Below are positions 1-5,628 of a stretch of 18,976 bases of DNA, piece by piece. Origin of the DNA: an uncultured Clostridia bacterium (GTDB lineage: Bacteria; Bacillota_A; Clostridia; Christensenellales; Aristaeellaceae); assembly GCA_934645275.1 (NCBI GenBank), contig CAKUDW010000013.1, positions 1-18,976 on the forward strand, written 5' to 3'. The position numbers and the translations under genes are program-made. Below the pieces are notes generated by a model, which was not told the DNA's origin, ran no database searches, and saw only the letters and a program-made list of their open reading frames with translations. Position 1 is the stretch's first letter. Each line of letters opens with the position of its first letter.

Positions 1-293
1 GCCGCAATGTAGGGATCCCAGGTGCCGCCGTACCAGATGTCGGCCTGCGGATTTTCGCGTTCCTCAAGAATACGGGTGTAGCAATCGTTACCGGAAAGGC
101 GGGTATAGCTGGTCTTGATGCCGGTCTTTTCTTCAAAGGCCTTAACCACGGCGGCGCCATGCTCCTCGTCGCAGCCGACGTAAACCATCAGCTCGCTGCC
201 TTCGCATGCGCGCCAGTCGATATCTTCCGCCAGTGCAGCCATGCTGCCCAGGGCAAGAATCAGAGCCAGAACCATAACCAGAATCTTCTTCAT
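1..293 (-). CDS. ABC transporter extracellular solute-binding protein (N-terminal part)
   Basis: Only the first 97 codons are visible; the gene runs off the left edge. The protein starts MKKILVMVLALILALGSMAA, a typical signal peptide, with likely cleavage after LA in MAALAED. The mature part reads LMVYVGCDEEHGAAVVKAFE, then a T-G-I-K-T stretch and ADIWYGGTWDPYIAA. This is the usual opening of periplasmic-binding-protein-like proteins of the Fe(III)/FbpA or polyamine type: a first beta strand, a helix that scores the ligand, then the ADIWYGG hinge strand. Such proteins capture a small solute outside the membrane and pass it to an ABC permease. The start at 293 is set by an AAGGAGA site about 9 bases upstream and by the signal peptide. 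The gene has its own promoter (353-382). No Cys lipobox is seen at the cleavage site, unlike many Gram-positive binding proteins. The substrate cannot be told from this fragment; iron is a guess from the fold opening. Confidence 0.88.
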   Translation of the reverse strand, partial: MKKILVMVLALILALGSMAALAEDIDWRACEGSELMVYVGCDEEHGAAVVKAFEEKTGIKTSYTRLSGNDCYTRILEERENPQADIWYGGTWDPYIA

Positions 294-352
294 CTTTTCT
301 TTCTCCTTACTATATTTGACTACCATGCGGCATCACTACCGCCGACTATGGT

Positions 353-382
353 ATTTTACCATGTATGTTAATATTCTGTCAA
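353..382 (-). promoter_or_regulatory. Sigma-A promoter for the solute-binding protein gene, with an inverted repeat over the -10 box
   Basis: On the minus strand TTGACA (382-377) and TAAAAT (358-353) are 18 bases apart, a near-perfect sigma-A promoter. Transcription should begin near 346, about 50 bases before the start codon. A perfect inverted repeat, ATGGTA-TTT-TACCAT (348-362), sits on the -10 box, and another TACCAT lies at 321-326 in the leader. This layout fits a repressor site, but the regulator is unknown. Confidence 0.8.
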
Positions 383-439
383 TACGAAATCCGAACATTT
401 TTTCATTTTGAGCGAAAAAAACGTTTGCGCGCCGCATTA

Positions 440-468
440 TTGCGATATTGCGCGCCCTGTGCTACAAT
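440..468 (+). promoter_or_regulatory. Sigma-A promoter for the GNAT/TrmH pair
   Basis: TTGCGA (440-445) and TACAAT (463-468) are separated by 17 bases. Initiation about 7 bases after the -10 box would fall near 475, right at the AGGAGG ribosome site (475-480) of the gene starting at 489, leaving a very short leader. It is divergent from the solute-binding protein promoter, with about 58 bp between the two -35 boxes. Confidence 0.75.
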
Positions 469-488
469 ATTTTCAGGAGGAGAATTTC

Positions 489-1031
489 ATGAGTAATGTT
501 AACATTCGCCTTGCAACCGCCGCGGATATTCCCGCCGTAGCGGCGATTTACGAGCGCATTCACGATATGGAGGAAACCGGCCGCGCACAGATCGGCTGGA
601 TTCGCGGCGTTTACCCCACCGCCGCCACGGCCAAAGCGGCATTGACTGCAGGCGACCTGTTCGTTCTGGAGATGGACGGCAGAATCGCGGCCGCCGCGCG
701 CATCAATCGCGTGCAGGTACCCGAATACGCGGCCTGCCCGTGGGGTTTTGCAGCCGCAGACAATGAAATCATGGTGCTACACACGCTGGTGGTAGATCCG
801 GAAATGGGCGGACTGGGAATCGGCCCGCGCTTCGTGGCCTTTTATGAGGACTATGCCCGCGCTCATGACTGCGCCGTCCTGCGCATGGACACCAACGCCC
901 GCAACCTGCGCGCGCGCCGCATGTACGCGCGGCTGGGTTACCGCGAAGCCGGAATTGTCCCCTGCGTATTCAACGGCATTCCTGGCGTGCAGCTCGTGTG
1001 CCTGGAAAAGCGGCTGGAGGCGGCGAAATGA
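489..1031 (+). CDS. GNAT family N-acetyltransferase
   Basis: A 180-residue protein of the GNAT fold, which moves an acetyl group from acetyl-CoA to an amine. It opens NVNIRLATAADIPAVAAIYE, the usual first strand and helix. The acetyl-CoA region is LHTLVVDPEMGGLGIGPRF, where the R/Q-x-x-G-x-G/A loop appears as a relaxed GGLGIG. It is followed by VLRMDTNARNLRARRMYARL and GYREAG, the motif B end in which the Asn and Tyr shape the CoA pocket. The start at 489 is fixed by AGGAGG at 475-480. An earlier in-frame ATG-like start at 408 lies upstream of the promoter and is rejected. The stop overlaps the start of the next gene (ATGA), so the two are translated as a unit. The substrate is unknown; being beside an RNA methyltransferase does not settle it. 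Confidence 0.9.
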   Translation: MSNVNIRLATAADIPAVAAIYERIHDMEETGRAQIGWIRGVYPTAATAKAALTAGDLFVLEMDGRIAAAARINRVQVPEYAACPWGFAAADNEIMVLHTLVVDPEMGGLGIGPRFVAFYEDYARAHDCAVLRMDTNARNLRARRMYARLGYREAGIVPCVFNGIPGVQLVCLEKRLEAAK

Positions 1032-1855
1032 GTCCGCGAATCATTGAAATAACCCGCTTGGACGCGCCTGAACTCGCGCCGTTCACAAATCTTACCGATG
1101 CCCAGCTGCGCAACCGGCAAAACGCCGAAATGGGCCTGTTCATTGCCGAGAGCGCGAAGGTGATTCTGTGCGCGCTGGACGCAGGCTGCGAAGCAATTTC
1201 GCTGCTGATGGAGCGGCGACAGCTTGAATCCGAGGTTGGGCGCGCAGTCGTCGCCCGCTGCCCAAATGCCGAAATTTACACTGCGGAGCGCGCGCTGCTG
1301 GAAAAGCTGACCGGCTACGCGCTCACCCGCGGCTTTCTATGCGCCATGCGCCGCCCCAAACTGGCGAGCGCCGCCGCCCTGCTCGCGCAGGCGCGCCGCG
1401 TAGCTGTGCTTGAAAACGTGACCGATCCCACAAACGTGGGCGCGATTCTGCGTTCGGCGGCGGCGCTTGGCATGGACGCGGCGCTGCTTGCATCCGACTG
1501 CTGCGACCCATTGCACCGGCGCGCCGCGCGCGTGAGTATGGGCACGGTATTTCATATCCCCTGGGCGCGCATTGACGGTCAGCCCGATGCAGGCATGGCG
1601 CTGCTGCGCGCGCAGGGCTTCAAAATCGCTGCCCTCGCGCTGCGCGCGGACGCCGTGTCCGTGCTTGACCCGGTGCTCGCCGCCGAACCGCGGCTGGCGC
1701 TGCTGCTGGGCTCGGAGGGCAACGGCCTGCGCCCGGAGAGCATCGCCATGGCCGACTACTGCGTCCGTATCCCGATGGCGCACGGCGTAGATTCGCTGAA
1801 TGTGGCCGCCGCGGCCGCCGTAGCGTTCTGGCAGCTGCGCGTGCCGGATGCTTGA
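1028..1855 (+). CDS. TrmH/SpoU family RNA 2'-O-ribose methyltransferase
   Basis: A 275-residue protein with the SPOUT knot signature. Motif 1 is NVTDPTNVGAILRSA (residues about 130-144), motif 2 is LLLGSEGNGL (Glu about 230) and motif 3 is IPMAHGVDSLNVAAAAAVA (Asn about 258). These bind S-adenosylmethionine and methylate a ribose 2'-OH in tRNA or rRNA. The N-terminal 100 residues (FTNLTDAQLRNRQNAEMGLF, then IAESAKV) match the substrate-binding domain common in Firmicutes TrmH/RlmB/TsnR-like proteins, and the length is normal. The ATG at 1028 overlaps the TGA of the GNAT gene and has GGAGG at about 1016-1020; an in-frame start at 998 lies inside the upstream gene and is not used. Which nucleotide is modified cannot be told. 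No U-rich terminator is seen after it, only a string of hairpins. Confidence 0.93.
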   Translation: MSPRIIEITRLDAPELAPFTNLTDAQLRNRQNAEMGLFIAESAKVILCALDAGCEAISLLMERRQLESEVGRAVVARCPNAEIYTAERALLEKLTGYALTRGFLCAMRRPKLASAAALLAQARRVAVLENVTDPTNVGAILRSAAALGMDAALLASDCCDPLHRRAARVSMGTVFHIPWARIDGQPDAGMALLRAQGFKIAALALRADAVSVLDPVLAAEPRLALLLGSEGNGLRPESIAMADYCVRIPMAHGVDSLNVAAAAAVAFWQLRVPDA

Positions 1856-1870
1856 CGGCCCGGCCCGCCC

Positions 1871-1975
1871 GCCGAAATCGTTTCGGCGTCCACCTGCTTG
1901 AGCCGCCAGAACATAAAGCTTCGGCTTTACTTATTCCTGTGCCTCAATAAAGCCGATGCGGAATACGCCTCCGCA
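1871..1975. other. Cluster of three small stem-loops in the intergenic region
   Basis: Between the methyltransferase stop (1855) and the next promoter (2008) there are three compact hairpins: GCCGAAA-TCG-TTTCGGC (1871-1887), TAAAGC-TTCG-GCTTTA (1914-1929, a C-UUCG-G tetraloop in RNA) and TGCGGA-loop-TCCGCA (1957-1975). None is followed by a clear T-run. They may act together as a weak terminator or RNA-end stabiliser. Confidence 0.5.
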
Positions 1976-2007
1976 AAAAGTCAATACTGCGCTTTCTCAG
2001 ACTCCGG

Positions 2008-2036
2008 TTGCACATGCCGCCGGGGTCTGTTATAAT
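2008..2036 (+). promoter_or_regulatory. Sigma-A promoter for the rRNA-modification operon
   Basis: TTGCAC (2008-2013), a 17-base spacer and a perfect TATAAT (2031-2036). Transcription should start near 2043, about 30 bases before the start codon at 2073. Confidence 0.85.
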
Positions 2037-2072
2037 GTAGGCAGGGATAAATGAAAGAGGCGGTGAACGGAT

Positions 2073-2783
2073 ATGCGGCTGGACAGAGCGCTCGCGCTCA
2101 CGGGCTGCTCACGCACACAAGCAAAGGCGATGATCGCCGCCGGGCGCGTGCAGGTGAGCGGCGCGGTCGTGCGTGATCCGGGGCTCAATGTGGAAATTTC
2201 CGCCGTGCAGCTGGACGGCGCGCCAATCGACGCGGACGCCGAGCTCTATCTGATGCTGAACAAGCCCGCCGGCGTCATCACTGCCACAGAGGACAAGCGC
2301 CTGCCAACGGTGGTATCGCTGCTGCCGGAAAAGTACGCCCGGCGCAGGATCGGTCCCGTGGGTCGGCTCGACCGCGATGTGACGGGTCTGGTACTGCTGA
2401 CCACCGACGGCCAGCTGGCGCACCGGCTCATTTCGCCGCGCTGGAAAGCGGAAAAGCTGTACCGTGCCATATGCGAAGGGCGTCTGGACGCGGAGGATGC
2501 GGCGCGCTTCGCCGAGGGACTGGTGCTTTCGGATTTCACCGCCTTGCCTGCAAAGCTGGACATTCTGTCCGCCGGAGAAACCTCCATGGCGGACGTGACG
2601 CTGAGTGAGGGCAAGTTTCATCAGGTCAAGCGCATGTTCGCCGCTGTGGGACACCCGCTGCTCTCGCTCTCGCGGCTGCGCATCGGTTGCGTGACGCTGG
2701 ACCCTGCGCTCGCGCCCGGCGAATTTCGGCCGCTGACCGCCGAGGAAATATCAGGTCTGAAGCAGATGAGCGATCTGCTATGA
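2073..2783 (+). CDS. RsuA/RluB-type pseudouridine synthase
   Basis: A 236-residue protein. The N-terminus MRLDRALALTGCSRTQAKAM, followed by IAAGRVQVSG, is an S4 RNA-binding domain (about residues 1-60). The catalytic domain has LMLNKPAGVITATED and the family motif GRLDRDVTGLVLLTTDG (about 97-113), whose Asp100 is the expected nucleophile that isomerises uridine. GKFHQVKRMFAAVGHPLLSL closes the active-site region. These enzymes modify a single uridine in 16S or 23S rRNA. Length and order are normal for RsuA/RluB/RluE-type members; the exact target is unknown, so no symbol is given. It starts at an ATG with an AAAGAGG site about 12 bases upstream. It leads a three-gene operon, with the next start only 19 bases past its stop. 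Confidence 0.93.
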   Translation: MRLDRALALTGCSRTQAKAMIAAGRVQVSGAVVRDPGLNVEISAVQLDGAPIDADAELYLMLNKPAGVITATEDKRLPTVVSLLPEKYARRRIGPVGRLDRDVTGLVLLTTDGQLAHRLISPRWKAEKLYRAICEGRLDAEDAARFAEGLVLSDFTALPAKLDILSAGETSMADVTLSEGKFHQVKRMFAAVGHPLLSLSRLRIGCVTLDPALAPGEFRPLTAEEISGLKQMSDLL

Positions 2784-2802
2784 GGAGATGGATTAAATTA
2801 AT

Positions 2803-3402
2803 ATGGAACATTATTACAGCGCCGCGCCCACCGCGGCTTCCGATCCCAGGGCTGTGGAATACCGCGCGCTGGGCATGAGCTTCAAATGCACCACAGACGC
2901 GGGCGTGTTCTGCCGCGACGGACTGGATATGGGCACGCGCATCCTGCTCGAGGCGCTGCCGGAGCTTTCCGGCCGAATTCTGGATTTGGGTTGCGGCTGG
3001 GGGCCGGTGGGCGTCGCCTTGGGCAAAAAATATCCGGAAGCCGAAATCCTGATGACGGATATCAACGAGCGCGCCGTGGCGCTGGCGGAAAAGAACTGTG
3101 CGGCAAACGGCGTGCATAACGCCCATACCCACGTCAGCGACGGCTTTGAAAGTATCTTCGGCACGTTTTCCGCCATCGTATTGAACCCGCCCATCCGCGC
3201 AGGCAAGGCCGTGATTTACGGCCTGTTTGCCGCGGCGCGCGCACATCTAAATCAGAATGGCGCGCTGTACATCGTCATCCGAAAGCAGCAGGGCGCGGAA
3301 TCGGCGCAGCGCTACCTGCAAACCATTTACTCAGATGTGGAACGCATCGCCCGCGACAAGGGTTATTGGGTGCTTCGCTGCGCCGGAGGAACAACGGAAT
3401 GA
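2803..3402 (+). CDS. RsmC-like class I SAM-dependent methyltransferase (small MTS domain)
   Basis: A 199-residue protein equal to the C-terminal catalytic half of RsmC, as in many Firmicutes where it stands alone. The SAM-binding loop is ILDLGCGWGPVGVALG (Asp61 onward). An acidic strand (LMTDINERAVALAEKN) would hold the ribose, and the catalytic motif is LNPPIRAGK (Asn128-Pro-Pro-Ile), typical of guanine-N2 methyltransferases. The N-terminal HYYSAAPTAASDP and LGMSFKCTTDAGVF are family features. It probably methylates a guanine of 16S rRNA. The start at 2803 follows an AGGAG that overlaps the previous stop; the nearer ATG at 2788 hits a stop two codons later. Spacing to the ribosome site is somewhat long at about 15 bases. 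Its stop overlaps the next gene's ATG. Confidence 0.92.
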   Translation: MEHYYSAAPTAASDPRAVEYRALGMSFKCTTDAGVFCRDGLDMGTRILLEALPELSGRILDLGCGWGPVGVALGKKYPEAEILMTDINERAVALAEKNCAANGVHNAHTHVSDGFESIFGTFSAIVLNPPIRAGKAVIYGLFAAARAHLNQNGALYIVIRKQQGAESAQRYLQTIYSDVERIARDKGYWVLRCAGGTTE

Positions 3403-3926
3403 AGCAGACGAAGAAACTCGCGCTCACCGGCATGCTCTGTGCGCTGGCGGCAGGCATTATGATGTTGGGCAATCTGATTCCGCTGGCTACGTTCTGCTGC
3501 CCCGCGCTGGCGGGACTGATGCTGATTCCCGTGTTCGTGGAATGCGGCGAAAGGATGAGCTGGAGCGCCTACGCAGCCATCGCGCTGCTCTCATTGATTC
3601 TGAGCCCGGATAAGGAAAGCGCGCTGCTGTTTCTGTTTCTGGGCCACTATCCGGTGCTGCGCTGGCGGCTGACACAAATCCGAAACCCCTTCCTGCGCGT
3701 AGGTGCAAAGCTGCTGACGTTCAACCTTGCCGCGGGACTCACCTACGTCTGCGGTGTATTCGTGTTCGGCCTGACGCAGCTGGCAGCGGAATACCGTGAA
3801 ATGGGATTGTTTATGGGCGTTGCCTTTCTGATTATCGGAAATGTCACACTGTTGATCTACGATCGCCTGCTGGCCGTGATGACGCAGCTGTACATAAACA
3901 AGCTGCGCAATAAGCTGATCAGATAA
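3399..3926 (+). CDS. Conserved small integral membrane protein, function unknown
   Basis: A 175-residue protein with about five hydrophobic segments: residues about 6-25 (LALTGMLCALAAGIMMLGN), 30-45 (ATFCCPALAGLMLIPVF), 53-68, 70-85 (SALLFLFLGHYPVL), 105-125 (FNLAAGLTYVCGVFVFGL), and a final one in LFMGVAFLIIGNVTLLIYD. The tail is basic (LRNKLIR). The opening resembles S-components of ECF vitamin transporters in style, but no ECF partner is nearby and I see no decisive motif, so the function is unknown. The start at 3399 overlaps the methyltransferase TGA (ATGA) with GGAGG at about 3384-3388, so it is coupled to an rRNA-modification operon. An upstream in-frame start at 3366 is inside the previous gene. 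Confidence 0.8.
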   Translation: MKQTKKLALTGMLCALAAGIMMLGNLIPLATFCCPALAGLMLIPVFVECGERMSWSAYAAIALLSLILSPDKESALLFLFLGHYPVLRWRLTQIRNPFLRVGAKLLTFNLAAGLTYVCGVFVFGLTQLAAEYREMGLFMGVAFLIIGNVTLLIYDRLLAVMTQLYINKLRNKLIR

Positions 3927-3943
3927 CGCCACAGCGGCAATGA

Positions 3944-3965
3944 ACTGCTTTCAGGCGAAAGCAGT
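3944..3965 (+). other. Hairpin after the rRNA-modification operon
   Basis: ACTGCTTTC-AGGC-GAAAGCAGT is a perfect 9-bp stem with a 4-base loop, 18 bases past the operon's last stop. No T-run follows, so it is at best a weak terminator or an RNA 3'-end stabiliser. The bases after it, AGCAGTCGC, also begin each 109-bp repeat near 5101. Confidence 0.5.
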
Positions 3966-4031
3966 CGCAAACCATAAGCATCCGGCCTACGAAGTACTCC
4001 CCCATATCCGGACTATTTAGGAGGGAAAAAC

Positions 4032-5072
4032 ATGGTTCGAAGCGTATCCCGCCACCCCGGCCTGATCGCCGCGCTGGCCCTGCTCATTGCCTGCCTGCTG
4101 ATTCCGGCGATAGCGGAAACCGCATTCATCAGCGATGTAAAAACAGCTAATACAATTGAAGTGGACGATCCGCAGAACGCCGCCGAATACCTAATGTTGC
4201 TGGCAGCCGGCGAGCGCTGTGAAATCAGCGTTTCCAGTGCGGATGCCGCGCAAATCAACGCGGTGCTGCTCGCAAACGATGTTGAAACCGCGCTCGAAGC
4301 CGGTAAAAGCGTCGAGGCCTTTGGTTGCGCTGTGTCCGCCGCGCTGTCAAATGACACGCTCATGGTTTTCGCAGAAGCGCCTGAAACCGCGAAAAACAGC
4401 ACCTTTGACGTACGCGTAACCTGCGGCGGCGAAGTACTGCGTATCCTGTTCGTCGTGGAAGAAGCTCAGTTTCGGGCCGACGCCTACACCGTCAGCTTTG
4501 CCAACGCGCTGAATCGCCGCCAACTGTATCCCTCGTGCAGCCTTGCCTCAGCTACGCTGCTGCCGCTGCCAGCGCCCACCGCAAAGGGCTACGCCTTCAT
4601 GGGCTGGTGTTATCTGACCCGCGCTGAAAACGGCCAATTGGAATTCACCGCGGCCGTACCCGAATATGAAATGCCACTGCTCGCCCGCTGGGCGAAGCAC
4701 AGCGGAGCTGCGCCAACTGTGAATGCGACGGCCCGGCCAACTGCCGTACCGACTGCGATGCCTACCGTTGAACCGACCCCCGCGCCTACGCTTGAACCGA
4801 CAGCCACACCAGAGCTGACGGCCACGCCCACGCCTGTACCAACGGCCACGCCGACCGCGACGCCCACGGTCGCGCCAACCGCAACGCCCACTGTGACGCC
4901 CACGGCTGCGCCCACCGCGACGCCCACGCCTGTACCGACCGCAACGCCCGCCGCCAGCCCGTCATCTGCGCCGTCCGATGCGCCCACCGCGGGCATGCCC
5001 GAGATAACGCCCGTACCAGATCCGTCGAGTAAGCCGTCCGACGCGTCGACAGAACAACCGTCCATCGATTGA
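4032..5072 (+). CDS. Secreted protein with InlB-like repeat and Pro/Thr-rich C-terminal stalk
   Basis: A 346-residue protein. Residues 1-28 are a signal peptide (basic start, hydrophobic LIAALALLIACLLIPAIA, cleavage before ETA). Residues about 30-150 are a globular region I do not recognise. Residues 152-221 resemble an InlB/Listeria-Bacteroides repeat (Flg_new type): a beta stretch, then LPLPAPTAKGYAFMGWCYL and a closing PLLARW. Residues about 229-346 are low-complexity Pro/Thr/Ala (units like PTATPTPVPT), which would form a stiff, extended stalk. No LPxTG motif, final membrane helix or SLH domain is seen, so how it is held at the surface is unclear. AGGAGGG at 4019-4025 sets the start. It is convergent with the C39-type protein at 5629-7356, which has a similar stalk. 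The 3' region carries the 109-bp repeats. A role in adhesion is possible but unproven. Confidence 0.8.
   Translation: MVRSVSRHPGLIAALALLIACLLIPAIAETAFISDVKTANTIEVDDPQNAAEYLMLLAAGERCEISVSSADAAQINAVLLANDVETALEAGKSVEAFGCAVSAALSNDTLMVFAEAPETAKNSTFDVRVTCGGEVLRILFVVEEAQFRADAYTVSFANALNRRQLYPSCSLASATLLPLPAPTAKGYAFMGWCYLTRAENGQLEFTAAVPEYEMPLLARWAKHSGAAPTVNATARPTAVPTAMPTVEPTPAPTLEPTATPELTATPTPVPTATPTATPTVAPTATPTVTPTAAPTATPTPVPTATPAASPSSAPSDAPTAGMPEITPVPDPSSKPSDASTEQPSID
4713..5010 (+). repeat. Low-complexity codon repeat encoding the Pro-Thr stalk
   Basis: The DNA is an irregular repeat of 6- to 12-base units such as ACGCCCACG, ACCGCGACG and CCTGTACCA, all encoding P-T-A-T-P and P-T-P-V-P runs. It is in frame and uninterrupted. 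Such tracts often change length by slippage, so stalk length may vary between strains. Confidence 0.8.
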
Positions 5073-5100
5073 TACGACGAATACAACTTTATTATAGCAA

Positions 5101-5470
5101 TAGCAGTCGCGCCATTGCCTACGGCAGGCGCGACCAGCTCGGACGAATCCTACGGATTCCAGGCCGGCGCTGCCGGAGCCTTTGCATAGCAAACGCTCCG
5201 GTGCGTTTATAGCAGTCGCGCCGTTGCCTACGGCAGGCGCGACCAGCTCGGACGAATCCTGCGGATTTTAGTCCGGCGCTACCGGAGCTTTTGCATAGCA
5301 AACGCTCCGGTGCGTTTATAGCAGTCGCGCCATTGCCTACGGCAGGCGCGACCAGCTCGGACGAATCCTGCGGATTCCAGGCCGACGCTGCCGGAGCTTT
5401 TGCATAGTAAACGCTCCGGTGCGTTTATAGCAGTCGCGACTCCTGCGGAGGCGCGGCCAGCCTGCAAAAC
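5101..5470. repeat. Tandem array of three 109-bp hairpin-bearing repeats plus a degenerate fourth
   Basis: Units run 5101-5209, 5210-5318 and 5319-5427, each exactly 109 bp and differing by about 4-7 bases. A truncated fourth (from 5428) keeps only the first dozen bases and a changed hairpin (CTCC-TGC-GGAG). Each full unit holds three stem-loops with tiny loops: GTCGCGCC...TGCC-TAC-GGCA-GGCGCGAC, then GAATCC-TAC/TGC-GGATTC, then CCGGAGC...TTTGC-ATA-GCAAA...GCTCCGG. The period is not a multiple of 3, and reading frames through it on either strand do not stay in phase, so short ORFs here are shadows. The array lies after the 5072 stop and before the strong terminator at 5508, so it should be in the 3' UTR of the upstream gene. 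I do not recognise the family. Confidence 0.9.
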
Positions 5471-5507
5471 TCCAACCCTTTTGCCGATTTCCTTTCTTTA
5501 GACAACT

Positions 5508-5546
5508 GAAGGCCCTCCGATACCATCGCGGTATCGGAGGGCCTTC
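5508..5546 (+). terminator. Strong terminator hairpin between convergent genes
   Basis: A perfect 17-bp stem (5508-5524 with 5530-5546) around a 5-base loop ATCGC, followed on the plus strand by TTTG. It separates the gene ending at 5072 from the one ending at 5629 and may work both ways, though neither side has a long T-run. Together, 5073-5628 holds the repeat array, this stem and two short hairpins (5563-5578 and 5580-5593), and no gene. Confidence 0.8.
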
Positions 5547-5628
5547 TTTGGATAGTGATTGACAAAACCAAAGTTTTGCGGGTCAGCAGACCCCGAAGGG
5601 ATACGCCAACAATTCTTTCGCCAGCCGG

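Noticed and set aside
4962..5467. Short minus-strand frames rich in Arg, Cys and Ser over the repeats
   Set aside because: They repeat because the DNA repeats. The 109-bp period breaks the frame, no ribosome sites precede them, and they overlap the end of a solid plus-strand gene.
5101..5470. CRISPR array
   Set aside because: Whole 109-bp units repeat with no distinct spacers, and there are no cas genes; it is a tandem repeat.
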